A stretch of 64,000 nt of DNA, from positions 1 to 64,000 of the forward strand of contig CALGTD010000118.1 of NCBI GenBank assembly GCA_937901895.1. Direction: 5' to 3'. Source of the stretch: an uncultured Spartobacteria bacterium. Lineage in GTDB: Bacteria > Verrucomicrobiota > Verrucomicrobiia > Chthoniobacterales > JAATET01. A program made the translations under genes and the position numbers. The notes beneath the pieces were generated by a model, which ran no database searches, had not been told where the DNA came from, and saw nothing but the letters and a program-made list of their open reading frames with translations. Of the stretch, positions 16,899 to 27,528 are shown piece by piece; the stretch's first letter is position 1; each line of letters starts with the position of its first letter.

Positions 16899-18157
16899 TT
16901 CAACCCATCAAGTCCGCCAAATCGTCCTGGAGCCTCTTTTGGGTCGATCTCGACGAGCCCATTCCGTCGGGGTCCGACTTCATTCTGCCGACGCTTCTTA
17001 TCGTCACGGACGCCCGTGGCGTGCCGGTGGCGCCGCCGGACATGCTCGAAGAGCTGGATCAGGCGCGGATCGAGAATATCCTCGGGGGCCTGATCGACGA
17101 GCACGGCGCGCCGGACCGGTTGATCGTTTGCGAGAGCGACGAGTGGGATCACGAGGCGTGGCGTGTCTTTGCCGAGGATTACCGGCTGACGATCCAGTTC
17201 AAGCGGTTCGACCGTCGAAGCGGCGGCGATCTCAAGGTGCTCACAAAGACCGTGACGCAGAATCATGCCTCGGCGGAGCCGCCGCACGGGCGTGAAGTCG
17301 CCGCAGGTCTGGTGAACACCGCGCTGCGAGTGCGCTCGGAGTCAAAGAAGATCGCGCTGCTCAAGAAGGCGATCGCGAACGACGCGGATTGCTCGCCGGC
17401 GCGGATCGAGCTGGCGGACGCCGAGTTTCGCCGCGGCGACTGGAGCGGTTCGCTTCGTGCCTACGACGAGGTCATCGACCGCGAATACCATCGCTGGAGC
17501 GGGCGGAGTCCGAAGTGGTGGGTCGATCTGGAAACGCGGCCTTATCTTCGTGCGATCTACGGACGGGCGATGGCCCTGTGGCATCAGCAGCGATACAGCG
17601 GAGCTGCGGAGACGCTCGCCGATCTGCTGGAGATCAATCCCCGCGACCATCAGGGCGCGAGGTTTCTTGTGCCGATGCTCCATCTGTTGGCCGACGACTT
17701 CGAGGCGGCGAACGCCGCGTTCGAGGCCTACGAGAAGAATTATCCGCACGACTACGCCGAGCCGTCGCTGCTGTTTGGCCGCGCGCTTTCGCATGCATCC
17801 GCGGGACGCGACCGGGACAGCCTCGACTTCTACCGCCGCGGCATTCTCAAGAATTTCTATATCGCGCCGCTTCTGCTGGAGATTCCAGCCCCGCCCGAGC
17901 ATGCGATCTGGCAGCCGAACGATCGTGCCGAGATCGGGTATGCGCGGGAGTTCATCGAGTCGTATGCGGTGCTTTGGGATCGCAATCCCGCGGCGATCCG
18001 TCTGCTGCGCGAGGCGGAGGCCGACATGGCTCCGCGCGTTGCGGATATCGTCGCGCTGCGGCAGCACATGTTCGACTTCCAGGACCAGCGCTACGAGCCG
18101 GACTACAAGCGGCTCTGGCAGGAACTCGTCGATCGCGACGCCGAACTGTCGGCCTGA
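16895..18157 (+). CDS. TPR-like protein with N-terminal domain of unknown function
   Basis: The cytoplasmic protein of about 420 residues has no signal peptide. The first 120 residues form a compact mixed alpha/beta domain (SWSLFWVDLDEPIP, then PDRLIVCESDEWDHEAW, ending near LTIQFKRFD). From about residue 140 on, helical pairs with A-x-x-L-x-x-x-P-x-D-x-x-A patterns look like degenerate TPRs (ETLADLLEINPRDHQGA). The chosen ATG overlaps the nuclease stop (ATGA); an earlier in-frame ATG at 16874 lies inside the nuclease gene. The tight pairing suggests the two act together. Proteins of this design occur as stand-alone regulatory or scaffold factors; function is unassigned. Confidence 0.78.
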   Translation: MIQPIKSAKSSWSLFWVDLDEPIPSGSDFILPTLLIVTDARGVPVAPPDMLEELDQARIENILGGLIDEHGAPDRLIVCESDEWDHEAWRVFAEDYRLTIQFKRFDRRSGGDLKVLTKTVTQNHASAEPPHGREVAAGLVNTALRVRSESKKIALLKKAIANDADCSPARIELADAEFRRGDWSGSLRAYDEVIDREYHRWSGRSPKWWVDLETRPYLRAIYGRAMALWHQQRYSGAAETLADLLEINPRDHQGARFLVPMLHLLADDFEAANAAFEAYEKNYPHDYAEPSLLFGRALSHASAGRDRDSLDFYRRGILKNFYIAPLLLEIPAPPEHAIWQPNDRAEIGYAREFIESYAVLWDRNPAAIRLLREAEADMAPRVADIVALRQHMFDFQDQRYEPDYKRLWQELVDRDAELSA

Positions 18158-18184
18158 CGCGAACGCTGGGGATCCGCCGCAAAC

Positions 18185-18817
18185 CTACGCTGCGATGCGG
18201 TCGGTCGGCCCGTCGATCTCGCGGAATCGAAAACGCGCGTGGTAGCGACCCCCGTTGTATTGCCGGCAGCACTTCAGGCAGGCGACGCTCGATTTCACGG
18301 GACGCACACGAGCCATCACCAGACCGCATTCCGGACACTGGTAGAAATGGCGGCGCGTGAGGCGGCGGCTCTTGAACGGAAGCTCATGGCAGCGCTTCTC
18401 GCCAGGAATTCCGAGATCGGCGCAGGCTTGCTGCCATTCCGGACCGTGGGCGGCCGCGCGACGCCGGCCGGCGCGCGCCTGTGCGACGAGATGCGCGAGT
18501 TCGTGGCGCAACGTGCGCTGCACCTCGTCGGCCGAGACCTCGACGAGTTTCGGATTCAGGACAACCTGCTTGGTGCGGTAGCACGCGGTGCCCGCTGTCG
18601 TGCGCATACGCGGATTCCACGCGACCGTCACGACCTTTGCCAGCCGGTGACATCCCGCCTTCTTCAACAGCACGCGGGCGACTTCCTCGAGGATCGGATC
18701 GGGGCGCAGGGAACTGCGTCGGTGTCGCCGCGGTGGTCGCACGGCGGGAAGGCGGTCAATCTGTCGAAGCAGGTTGCGGCCGAAGCTGAAAATGAGCTGT
18801 CGCGGGGCGTGGCTCAT
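18185..18817 (-). CDS. SprT-like zinc metalloprotease
   Basis: The product is 210 residues. Central LRHELAHLVAQ provides the HExxH zinc and catalytic motif, and AAAHGPEWQQA supplies the third histidine of the SprT/Spartan fold. A C-terminal zinc-ribbon-like pair CPEC...CLKC follows. SprT-like proteins are cytoplasmic; eukaryotic Spartan removes DNA-protein crosslinks, but the bacterial role is poorly defined. The N-terminus is basic and Arg-rich. It overlaps the cysteine desulfurase by ATGA as the last gene of the cysE-desulfurase-sprT group. Confidence 0.85.
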   Translation of the reverse strand: MSHAPRQLIFSFGRNLLRQIDRLPAVRPPRRHRRSSLRPDPILEEVARVLLKKAGCHRLAKVVTVAWNPRMRTTAGTACYRTKQVVLNPKLVEVSADEVQRTLRHELAHLVAQARAGRRRAAAHGPEWQQACADLGIPGEKRCHELPFKSRRLTRRHFYQCPECGLVMARVRPVKSSVACLKCCRQYNGGRYHARFRFREIDGPTDRIAA

Positions 18818-19956
18818 GCGGGAGTTTCCTGTCGTTCGAGGACTTTCGTCAACCCTGCAACCGCAAATTCCAGATTCTCTTTTTTTGTCTGGCGGCCAAT
18901 TGAAAAGCGGACCGTGGCCTGCGCGACCTCGGGGGGGACGCCCATGGCGAGCAGAACGTGGGAAGGCTGGACGGAGCCGACCATGCAGGCGGAACCGCTG
19001 GAAACGGCGATTCCCTCCATGTCGAGACCGATTAGAAGGGTCTCGCCGTCCGCGCCGGGAAAGCTGATATTCAACGTGTTAGCGAGAACGTGAGCAGGCG
19101 TGCCGTTGCGGATGGCTCTCGGCGCCACCTTCTGGATTGCTTCCCAGAGCCAGTCGCGAAGGGCGGCCTCCCGTTCCTGTTCGCGGTCGAGATCCGCCAG
19201 AACCGCTTCGGCGGCGGCGGCCATGCCGACAATGGCCGCCACGTTTTCCGTGCCCGCACGACGCTGGTTCTCGTGCGAACCGCCATGGAGGCTCGGGACA
19301 AGTGGTTCTCCCGCACGTAGAAACAAAGCTCCGGAGCCCTTTGGTCCGTAGAATTTGTGCGCGGCGATTGAGACGGCCGCGAGCCCCATCTGGTGAGGTT
19401 TGATGGGTTGTTTGCCGAAGGACTGGACCATGTCGCTGTGAAGAAGCACTCCGCGTTCCCGACAGATCGTCGAAATGGCATCGAGCGGTTGCAACACGCC
19501 CGTCTCATTGTTTGCAGACATGATCGAGACCAGAACCGTATCGGGCCGAATTGCTGCCTGAAGGGTTTCCGGGTCGATGCGTCCCCCCGGATCGACGCCC
19601 AGCGTGGTGATCTCGAATCCATGCTGTCGCTGGAGGTAGGCGGCGGCTTCCAGCACGGCATGATGTTCCGTGGCTGCGGTAATGAGGTGGCGGCCCTTCC
19701 CGGCCCGCGCAAGAGCGAGGCCGATCACGCCGAGGTTTACGGATTCCGTTCCGCCGCTTGTAAAGATGATCTCGTGCGGACGCACCCCCATCAACGCCGC
19801 CAGCCGGTCGCGGGCGTCGTCGATGGCCGCCCGTGCCCGACGTCCGTGGGCGTGGATGCTCGAGGCATTGCCGTATTCCGAGCGGAGGAAGGGAAGCATT
19901 GCCTCCAGAGCCTCCGGGGCGAGTGGCGTGGTGGCGTTGTAATCTAGATATCCCAT
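18814..19956 (-). CDS. Cysteine desulfurase (NifS/IscS type)
   Basis: PLP enzyme that takes sulfur from L-cysteine for Fe-S cluster or tRNA thiolation pathways. The product is 380 residues starting MGYLDYNATTP. Seen: TSGGTESVN, TEHHAVLE (His stacking on PLP), the PLP lysine in AAHKFYGPKGSGALF, GGSHENQRRAGTENV, and the active-site loop with the catalytic Cys in SSGSACMVG. It overlaps the cysE stop by 13 bases and the SprT-like gene by ATGA. No IscU, IscA or IscR gene follows, so it is more NifS/IscS-like stand-alone than a classical isc operon member. Confidence 0.92.
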   Translation of the reverse strand: MGYLDYNATTPLAPEALEAMLPFLRSEYGNASSIHAHGRRARAAIDDARDRLAALMGVRPHEIIFTSGGTESVNLGVIGLALARAGKGRHLITAATEHHAVLEAAAYLQRQHGFEITTLGVDPGGRIDPETLQAAIRPDTVLVSIMSANNETGVLQPLDAISTICRERGVLLHSDMVQSFGKQPIKPHQMGLAAVSIAAHKFYGPKGSGALFLRAGEPLVPSLHGGSHENQRRAGTENVAAIVGMAAAAEAVLADLDREQEREAALRDWLWEAIQKVAPRAIRNGTPAHVLANTLNISFPGADGETLLIGLDMEGIAVSSGSACMVGSVQPSHVLLAMGVPPEVAQATVRFSIGRQTKKENLEFAVAGLTKVLERQETPA

Positions 19957-20852
19957 TCGAGTGCCGGCATCTCGCCGGGCTCCCGTTTTGGAATCACCTT
20001 GAGCTGCTTCTCCTCGTAAAAGACGAGCGATCTCGGTGGCACCGTGTGGGTCAGGAAAACGTTCGCGCCGATTGTGCTTCCGGCTCCGATGATGGTGTCG
20101 GCGCCCATGATGGTCGTGCCAGCATAGATCGTGACGTTGTTTTCGATCTTCGGATGGCGGCGCACGCCCTTGAGCGCCTGTCCTCCGGCGAGCGAACGAC
20201 CAATGAGAGCGACGCCCTGATACATCTTCACGTGGTTGCCGATCACGCTGGTTTCGCCGATGACGACGCCCGTGCCGTGGTCGATGAAGAAATGCGTGCC
20301 GAGGCGCGCGCCGGGGTGGATGTCGATGCCCGTGCGCGAATGCGCCCACTCGGTCATCATTCGCGGCAGCAACGGCACCCCCGCACGATACAGGCGGTGC
20401 GCGGCGCGCTGGATCGCGATCGTTTCCACGCAGGGATACGACAGGATGATCTCCTCGTTGCTTCCCGCGGCGGGGTCGCCCTGGAAGGCGGCCTCAATGT
20501 CCGTGCGCAACAGCTCGCGCCCCTCGGGCAGGCCCTCGAGAAACTCGACGAGGATCCCGCGCGCGCGGGATTGCGGGCAATCGGGTTCGGTGGTGCGCAG
20601 ACTCTTGCAAATCTGCTCCTCGAGCCGCCCTGCAATGCTCGCCACGCGCTCCTGGGTGAGCGCCTCCAGGGTATCGCGATGCACGGGCTTCTCGTCGTGG
20701 AAACCCGGGAAGAAAATCTGCAGCAGATCCTCGCAGATCGAGGCGATCGCGTGCTTCGACGGGAGGTTGAGCCCGTCGGTATTGTTGAGCCCTCCGAGCG
20801 CCTCGTAGGAGGCGAGGAGGTCCGTCACCACCTGCTTGAGCGTAGTTTCCAT
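19944..20852 (-). CDS. cysE: Serine O-acetyltransferase, long form
   Basis: Acetyl-CoA plus L-serine to O-acetylserine, the first committed step of cysteine synthesis. The product is 302 residues. An N-terminal helical region is followed by left-handed beta-helix hexapeptide repeats with GIDIHPGARLG, DHGTGVVIGET (catalytic His), GVALIGRSL, RRHPKIENNVTIYAG and GAGSTIGANVFL. The N-terminal extension is longer than in E. coli CysE. It is the first gene of the overlapping group with the cysteine desulfurase, linking cysteine supply and its desulfuration. The C-terminal peptide EWDI ends in isoleucine, as needed to dock into cysteine synthase in many species; this is inference. Confidence 0.93.
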   Translation of the reverse strand: METTLKQVVTDLLASYEALGGLNNTDGLNLPSKHAIASICEDLLQIFFPGFHDEKPVHRDTLEALTQERVASIAGRLEEQICKSLRTTEPDCPQSRARGILVEFLEGLPEGRELLRTDIEAAFQGDPAAGSNEEIILSYPCVETIAIQRAAHRLYRAGVPLLPRMMTEWAHSRTGIDIHPGARLGTHFFIDHGTGVVIGETSVIGNHVKMYQGVALIGRSLAGGQALKGVRRHPKIENNVTIYAGTTIMGADTIIGAGSTIGANVFLTHTVPPRSLVFYEEKQLKVIPKREPGEMPALEWDI

Positions 20853-20895
20853 GAAGGCGCGGAAATTATCGGTCGCGCCTCGGGATTGTCGAGTG

Positions 20896-21987
20896 TCAGG
20901 CGTCCGGAATCGCGCCGTCGCCGATGTGGCAATGGATCGCCCGGGTCTCGATGCCGGAGCGTTCGCGGTATTCGCGGACGACCGCATCCGCCACGGACTC
21001 AATGACTTGTGAATCGACGATGGCCACGATCGCGCCGCCGAAACCGCCGCCGGTCAGCCGGGCGCCAAAAACTCCGCGTTGTTGCAAAGCGATTTCAACG
21101 AGCAGGTCGAGATGCGGCGTGCTGTTTTCAAAGTTCAGCCGCGAGCTTTCGTGGGATTTCGCGACGAGCCGGCCGAATTCCTCGATGTTTCCCGAACGGA
21201 GGTGATCGACTGCGGCGAAGACACGCTCGTTCTCGCCCACGACGTGTGCCGCGCGGCGGCGGATCGTGTCGGGAAGCGTATCGGCCGCGGCTTCGAGCTG
21301 TGCGGAGGTGGCATCGCGCAGGGCGGGCACCCCGAGCAAGCGGGCGGCCTCGAAGCACTCGGCGCGGCGTTCGTCGTATTCACCGCCGGTCAGCGCATGC
21401 GGCACGCCGGACTGCACGACGAGCAGGTCAACGCCCGCAGGGAAGGGAATTCGCTCCACGCTCTCCGCCCGGCAATCCAGATGAATCGCGTGCTGTTTTC
21501 GGCCGAAGACTGAGGAAACCTGGTCGAGCAGGCCGCAACCGACCCCGACAAATTCGTTTTCCGCGCGGCGGCCGATCTTTGCGATTTCCATCGCCGACAT
21601 CTCGAAGCCGAAGAGCTTTTGCAGAAAAACCGCCGTCGCGATCTCCATGGCTGCGGAGCTGGACAGTCCCGCGCCCACCGGCAGCGTCGAGTCGTAGACC
21701 GCGCGAAAGCCGCCGATGTCCACGCCTGCGGACCGGAGCACCGCGGCCACGCCGATGGTGTAATCGCTCCAGTCGCCCTTGCGCTCGAGCGGTGCACTCA
21801 GCGTGGCCTCCACCGGCGCGAAGCCGTTGCTCTGCACCGAGATCGCGTCGCTGTTGGTTGCCTCCCCCTGAACGGTGACGCCGAGATCAATGGCCGCTGA
21901 GAGAACGACGCCGTCGTTGTAATCGGTATGATTTCCAAGCAGTTCAATCCGCCCTGGGGCAAAAGCGTGCAACATAACGCGGTTCAT
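20896..21987 (-). CDS. galK: Galactokinase
   Basis: GHMP kinase phosphorylating galactose at C1 in the Leloir pathway. The product is 363 residues. The N-terminal galactose-binding signature GRIELLGNHTDYNDG lies at about residues 12-26, the GHMP ATP-binding loop PVGAGLSSSAAMEIA at about 103-117, and the third motif GARLTGGGFGGA near residue 315. No gal neighbours (galT, galE, mutarotase) are adjacent. It is divergent from the YqjD-like gene with about 105 bases between. The start ATG at 21987 fits the usual distance to the signature. Confidence 0.95.
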   Translation of the reverse strand: MNRVMLHAFAPGRIELLGNHTDYNDGVVLSAAIDLGVTVQGEATNSDAISVQSNGFAPVEATLSAPLERKGDWSDYTIGVAAVLRSAGVDIGGFRAVYDSTLPVGAGLSSSAAMEIATAVFLQKLFGFEMSAMEIAKIGRRAENEFVGVGCGLLDQVSSVFGRKQHAIHLDCRAESVERIPFPAGVDLLVVQSGVPHALTGGEYDERRAECFEAARLLGVPALRDATSAQLEAAADTLPDTIRRRAAHVVGENERVFAAVDHLRSGNIEEFGRLVAKSHESSRLNFENSTPHLDLLVEIALQQRGVFGARLTGGGFGGAIVAIVDSQVIESVADAVVREYRERSGIETRAIHCHIGDGAIPDA

Positions 21988-22029
21988 CTAACGGGGAGCA
22001 TCCCCCCTTCGCCAAGCGCGATCATGCCT

Positions 22030-22061
22030 CATCGCAACTTTTCTTGCGGTGAGACAACCGC
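22030..22061 (+). promoter_or_regulatory. Two overlapping hairpins upstream of the YqjD-like gene
   Basis: In the leader of the gene starting at 22093, bases 22030-22037 can pair with 22044-22051 (eight pairs, one G-U), and bases 22046-22050 can instead pair with 22057-22061. The two structures share bases 22046-22050, so only one can form. Whether the transcript starts far enough upstream to include them is unknown. Confidence 0.25.
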
Positions 22062-22092
22062 TCTGACACCTTGAAACGAACCCACGAAAACC

Positions 22093-22512
22093 ATGTCCGA
22101 ATCCAACAGCGAACCCGCAACGGACCCGTCGGCAATCGCCGGGCAGAAATTCGAGAGTGGCACCGCGCATGCGAAAGCCGCCCTCGAGGAAACCACCGCC
22201 GCCGCGAAAGAGGTTTTCGAGACTGGCAAGAAGCGCGCGCAGACCGCCATTGCCAGCAGCAAGGAACACCTCAGCAAAGCTGCGAAGGACCTCAGCGAGG
22301 CCGCCAACGTGAAATACAAAAACATCCGTGAACAGGCGGCGTCAAAGGCCGAGGAATACAAGGGCCGCGCCCGCGAGGCTCTCAGCGGTGCGACTACCAA
22401 GGCGCAGACGCTCCAGGACGAGACCGAGCAATACATTCGGGACAATCCGCTCCAGGCCGTCGGCATTGCGCTCGGCGTCGGCTTCGTGATCGGGCTCATC
22501 ATGCGTCGCTGA
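22093..22512 (+). CDS. YqjD/ElaB-like (DUF883) membrane-anchored protein
   Basis: The product is 139 residues. It is Ala/Lys/Glu-rich amphipathic helix for about 105 residues, then the family's C-terminal anchor: YIRDNPLQAVGIA followed by a glycine-rich TM ending in MRR. YqjD of E. coli is a tail-anchored inner-membrane protein that binds ribosomes in stationary phase; a stress role here is by analogy. It is first of three genes matching the yqjD-yqjE-yqjK order of enterobacteria. It is divergent from galK. Confidence 0.85.
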   Translation: MSESNSEPATDPSAIAGQKFESGTAHAKAALEETTAAAKEVFETGKKRAQTAIASSKEHLSKAAKDLSEAANVKYKNIREQAASKAEEYKGRAREALSGATTKAQTLQDETEQYIRDNPLQAVGIALGVGFVIGLIMRR

Positions 22513-22540
22513 TCCCGGCGACGTTTTCCGCTCCCGCCGA

Positions 22541-22966
22541 ATGACTCCGCCCGCCGGCGCTCCGCCGGAAAGCGCCTCTTCCGCCGCCCCGCCCCGGGGC
22601 GTCACGGCGGAGGCCATGCGACTTTTTTCCTCGTTCAGCCGGCATCTCCAGGCGCTGGCCGGCCTGGCAGGCGAGGAGGCCCGGCAGGCCGCCGGTGTTT
22701 ACCTGCGGCTGGCGCTCGCCGTGGGCATCGCGCTGGTGATGCTGGGCTTCGGCTACATCTTCGCGCTGCTGTTCATTGCCTTCCTGCTCGCGAAGGTCGC
22801 AGGCGTCAGCTGGATCTGGATCACGCTCGGCTTTGCCATCCTTCACTTTCTGGTTGTCGCAGGTTGCGCCCTCTACGTGAAGGCGCGCTACCGCACGCCG
22901 GTTTTCCGGGCCACGGCCGAGGAAATCCGGCGTGACATTGCCGCCATGCGCGGTCCGAATCCATGA
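22541..22966 (+). CDS. YqjE-like holin-superfamily membrane protein
   Basis: The product is 141 residues. The N-terminus is Pro/Ala-rich, then a helix (LFSSFSRHLQALAGLAGEEARQ) precedes two closely spaced TM segments at about 55-80 and 88-110. A short basic cytoplasmic tail follows. This layout matches the YqjE / phage-holin superfamily III proteins found next to YqjD. It is 28 bases after the YqjD-like stop and overlaps the next gene by ATGA. Function is not established beyond membrane association. Confidence 0.8.
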   Translation: MTPPAGAPPESASSAAPPRGVTAEAMRLFSSFSRHLQALAGLAGEEARQAAGVYLRLALAVGIALVMLGFGYIFALLFIAFLLAKVAGVSWIWITLGFAILHFLVVAGCALYVKARYRTPVFRATAEEIRRDIAAMRGPNP

Positions 22967-23325
22967 ACCGCATCGAAGAATTTCGTCGCGAACTCGAAGC
23001 CAGCCGCGTCGCCATCCGTGGGGACTATTCGGCGCTTCGCAGGGAACTCGATTTTGTGGGAAAGGCGCGCCGATCCGTTGCGAGCAAGCCGCTTCCCTGG
23101 CTCGGTGGAGCCGCCGCGATCGGGTGGTTGTTTGCCGGTCGCCGCAAGGCGCGGAAGGCCCGGCGGCAAAAGACCGCCGGCGCCGAGGCTGTGGAGTCGG
23201 CGAAGCAGGTCACGATCCTCGGCGTCTTGATCGCCGCGCTGCGGATGCTCTTTCCGGTCGTGCAGCCATTGCTCACCGCCTATGCGTCGCGCAAGGTCGG
23301 TGAATTCGCCGCGCGACGGTTTTGA
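22963..23325 (+). CDS. YqjK-like small protein, third gene of the yqjDE-type cluster
   Basis: The product is 120 residues. The N-terminal 35 residues are a charged helix (RIEEFRRELEASR). Two weakly hydrophobic stretches follow, at about 42-57 (PLPWLGGAAAIGWLFAG) and 84-105, separated by a very basic segment GRRKARKARRQK. The position after YqjE and the general build suggest a YqjK counterpart, though sequence identity cannot be judged by eye. It is coupled by ATGA to the preceding gene, and a likely terminator follows at 23354. Confidence 0.7.
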   Translation: MNRIEEFRRELEASRVAIRGDYSALRRELDFVGKARRSVASKPLPWLGGAAAIGWLFAGRRKARKARRQKTAGAEAVESAKQVTILGVLIAALRMLFPVVQPLLTAYASRKVGEFAARRF

Positions 23326-23353
23326 TTCGCCGGGAACCTGCAGCCGGCGGATA

Positions 23354-23375
23354 GGGCGGCCCTGGAGAGCCGCCC
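23354..23375. terminator. Hairpin terminator between convergent yqjK-like and sucB
   Basis: GGGCGGC (23354-23360) pairs perfectly with GCCGCCC (23369-23375) around an eight-base loop. It sits in the 60-base gap between two convergent genes. Only a weak T run follows on the plus strand (CATTT), so it may work in both directions but inefficiently. Confidence 0.5.
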
Positions 23376-23385
23376 CATTTCCGGA

Positions 23386-24531
<1,146 letters not shown>

Positions 24532-24553
24532 GCGCGAGGAGAAGGTGCGACTG

Positions 24554-27328
24554 TTAGATGGTGAAGGCGTCCTTGACCAGCGCGGCCTGCTGTTTCTTGT
24601 GCATCACGATCGATCCGGTGGCGGGGCTGGCGGCGGGCGGGCGCCCGGCGTATTTGATCGTCGAGCTGAGCAGGTCGGCGAGACGGTAGGCGAGGAAGAA
24701 CCACGCGCCCATGTTCTGCGGTTCCTCCTGGCACCAGACGATGGTCTTCGCGGATTTGTAGCCCGCGACGATCCGCTTCAACTTCTCGCTGTGGAGCGGA
24801 TAGATCTGCTCGATGCGAATGATCGCGACCTTGTCGTTGAGGCCGTTCTTTTCCCGGTAGGCGAGCAGGTCGTAGTAGACCTTGCCGGTGCAGAGAATGA
24901 CGCGATCGGCCTTCTTCGGCTTCGCGGGATCGTCGAGGATCTCGTAGAACCGGGAGTTCGTGAAATCCTCGCTCCGTGACACTGCCTGCTCGAGTCGCAG
25001 CAGGCTCTTTGGCGTCATGATGATTAGCGGTTTGCGGTAGGTGCGGCGGATCTGTCGGCGCAGCGCGTGGAAATATTGCGCGGGCGTCGTGAAGTTGCAG
25101 ACCTGCATGTTCTCCTCCGCGCAGAGCTGGAGGAACCGCTCGAGTCGCGCGCTGGAGTGCTCCGGTCCCTGGCCTTCGTAGCCGTGGGGCAGGAGCATGA
25201 CGATGGAGCTGGGGCGCTGCCACTTCGCCTCCGACGAGGCAATGAACTGGTCGATGATGATCTGCGCGCCGTTCGCAAAGTCGCCGAATTGCGCCTCCCA
25301 CAGGCAGAGCATCGACGGGTAGTCCATCGAGTAGCCGTAGTCGAAACCGAGCACGGCGTATTCCGACAGCGGGCTGTTGTAGACGCAGAAGCGGGCCTGA
25401 TCGGGAGCGAGGTTGTTGAGCGGGATATAGCGCTCGCGGGTTACCTCATCGTAAAGCACGCTGAGGCGCTGGCTGAATGTTCCGCGGCGGCTGTCCTGTC
25501 CGGAGAGGCGCACGGGTGTGCCTTCGAGCAGCAGCGAGCCGAATGCGAGCGCCTCGGCGAACGCCCAGTCGTAGGGCCCGCCGTCGCGCCAGATCTTGCG
25601 CCGGCGTTCCAGCAGGATGCGCCGGAGCTTCGGAAGAATGCGGAAGCCCTCGGGCACGGTCGTCAACGCGGTGACGATCTTCTCGAGCGTCTCCGGGGTG
25701 ATTGCCGTGTCGGCCGGATCGTGGGAATAGGGCGGCTGGAAGATCGCCGTGGAGCCCGCGAGTTCGTTCTTTTCGTCGGCGGGTTTGCTCTTCCTCTGTT
25801 TCTCCTTCTCCTTGACCTCGGCGAGCGCCGTCTCGAGTTCCGCGATCGTCTCGGTTTCGATGTCGGTGAGTTCGTCGCGGGAAATCACTCCGAGCTGAAG
25901 GATCTCGTCCGCGAAGATTTCGCTGAGCAGGCGGTGCTCGGAGATCTGCTTGTAGAGGTTCGGCTGGGTGAATGTCGGCTCGTCCAGCTCGTTGTGCCCG
26001 TGGCGCCGGTAGCAGTAGATGTCGATGACGACATCGCGCCCGAATTCCTGGCGGAACTCCGTGGCGATCTCCGCGACCTGAATGACCGCGAGGAGATCCT
26101 CGCCGTTCACGTGGAAGATCGGCGCGGCGATCATCTTCGCGATGTCGGTGCAATAGCGCGTCGAGCGGCCGTCCTCGGGCAGCGTCGTGAATCCGATCTG
26201 GTTGTTCACGACGATGTGCAGCGTGCCGCCGGTGCGATAGCCGGGGAGCTGCGACATGTTGAACGTTTCTGCGACGACCCCCTGGCCGATGAACGCCGCG
26301 TCACCGTGCACGAGCAGCGGAAGAACTTTCTTGCGCTCGACGGTGTCATCGAGCACGCGCTGGCGGGCGCGGGCCTTGCCTTGAACAACGGGATCGACGG
26401 CCTCGAGGTGGCTCGGATTTGCCGCGAGATTGATTGCGACCTCGCTGCCGTCGGCGAGCGTGCGGACGGTCTGGTAGCCGAGGTGGTATTTCACGTCGCC
26501 GCTGCCGCCCACCGAGTCCGGAACGTAGTTTTCCGAAAACTCGTTGAAGATCATGCTCAGCGGCTTGTTCAGGAAATTCGCGAGCACGTTGAGGCGGCCG
26601 CGGTGGGCCATGCCCATGACGATTTCCTTGATGCCGCGCTTCGGGCAGTTTTGCAGGACGGCGTCGAGGGCGATGATGAGGGCCTCGCCGCCCTCGAGGG
26701 AGAAGCGCTTGTTGCCCTGGTATTTCGTGTGAAGGAACTGCTCGAATTCCTCGGCCTCGAGGAGCTTGCGGTAGACGTCGCGCTGGATCGGTGCGTCGTG
26801 CTTCGCCCAGTCGGTGCGGTTTTCCATCCGGTCGCGCACCCAGTTTCGGATGCGCGGATTCTGGATGTGCATGAACTCCGCGCCGATCGTGTCGCAGTAA
26901 ATGCTCTCGAGCTCGGCGATGAGTTCGCGGAGCTTCATCTTTTTCCCGTCGCGGAAGAAACGCGAGGACACCTCGGTGTCCAGATCGGCCTCGGTGAATC
27001 CCAGTTCCTTGAGCGTGAGAAGCGGATTTTCACGCGGCTGTGTCGCGAGCGGATCGAGCTTCGCGATCGAGTGGCCGAGCGTGCGGTAGGCGTAGACGAG
27101 GCCGTCCACGCGGGTTTCGAGGGAACTGCGGCCAAGCGGAGTGTCGAGAGTTCCGGCACCCGCACCGGCAGGCGCCGCGCCGTTTTTCTGCGGCTTGGCA
27201 CAGCCAAGTTCGAAGCCCTCGAAGAAGGCGGCCCAGTCGGCCCCCACGGAGTTTGGATTCTGACGCCAGCGTTCGTAGTTGTCGTCGATCAACGCCTCGT
27301 TCCAACGGGCGGTAAAAGAACTATTCAT
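24554..27328 (-). CDS. sucA: 2-oxoglutarate dehydrogenase E1 component
   Basis: ThDP-dependent decarboxylase of the 2-oxoglutarate dehydrogenase complex, 924 residues as in E. coli. Seen: the N-terminal [19 protein letters not shown] segment, [15 protein letters not shown] near residue 230, [17 protein letters not shown] (ThDP/Mg region), [10 protein letters not shown], and [18 protein letters not shown] in the transketolase-like pyrimidine domain. The start at 27328 gives the usual N-terminus; the frame extends upstream, but those residues are Pro/Arg-rich and non-conserved. sucB follows immediately. The 200-base upstream gap holds a TTGACC at 27504-27509 on this strand but no matching -10. 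Confidence 0.96.
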   Translation of the reverse strand: MNSSFTARWNEALIDDNYERWRQNPNSVGADWAAFFEGFELGCAKPQKNGAAPAGAGAGTLDTPLGRSSLETRVDGLVYAYRTLGHSIAKLDPLATQPRENPLLTLKELGFTEADLDTEVSSRFFRDGKKMKLRELIAELESIYCDTIGAEFMHIQNPRIRNWVRDRMENRTDWAKHDAPIQRDVYRKLLEAEEFEQFLHTKYQGNKRFSLEGGEALIIALDAVLQNCPKRGIKEIVMGMAHRGRLNVLANFLNKPLSMIFNEFSENYVPDSVGGSGDVKYHLGYQTVRTLADGSEVAINLAANPSHLEAVDPVVQGKARARQRVLDDTVERKKVLPLLVHGDAAFIGQGVVAETFNMSQLPGYRTGGTLHIVVNNQIGFTTLPEDGRSTRYCTDIAKMIAAPIFHVNGEDLLAVIQVAEIATEFRQEFGRDVVIDIYCYRRHGHNELDEPTFTQPNLYKQISEHRLLSEIFADEILQLGVISRDELTDIETETIAELETALAEVKEKEKQRKSKPADEKNELAGSTAIFQPPYSHDPADTAITPETLEKIVTALTTVPEGFRILPKLRRILLERRRKIWRDGGPYDWAFAEALAFGSLLLEGTPVRLSGQDSRRGTFSQRLSVLYDEVTRERYIPLNNLAPDQARFCVYNSPLSEYAVLGFDYGYSMDYPSMLCLWEAQFGDFANGAQIIIDQFIASSEAKWQRPSSIVMLLPHGYEGQGPEHSSARLERFLQLCAEENMQVCNFTTPAQYFHALRRQIRRTYRKPLIIMTPKSLLRLEQAVSRSEDFTNSRFYEILDDPAKPKKADRVILCTGKVYYDLLAYREKNGLNDKVAIIRIEQIYPLHSEKLKRIVAGYKSAKTIVWCQEEPQNMGAWFFLAYRLADLLSSTIKYAGRPPAASPATGSIVMHKKQQAALVKDAFTI

Positions 27329-27528
27329 GAAGAGAGAAATCTGCGCGGGCGAAGGACCCGGTCCTGCCCGCACGCCATGCAGATTGGGCCATTCTTTCGG
27401 GGATCGCAAGCGGACATTCCCGCCGACCTCGGGGGCGGCGGGGGCCGGATTTTTCGGTTTGGCGGCGAGTCGTTGCGGCGGTCGGTTTTTTCGCAAAATC
27501 GCCGGTCAAATGGGTCTTGCGTCCCTTT

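Noticed and set aside
27504..27509. TTGACC as the sucA -35
   Set aside because: No -10-like hexamer at 16-18 bases spacing.
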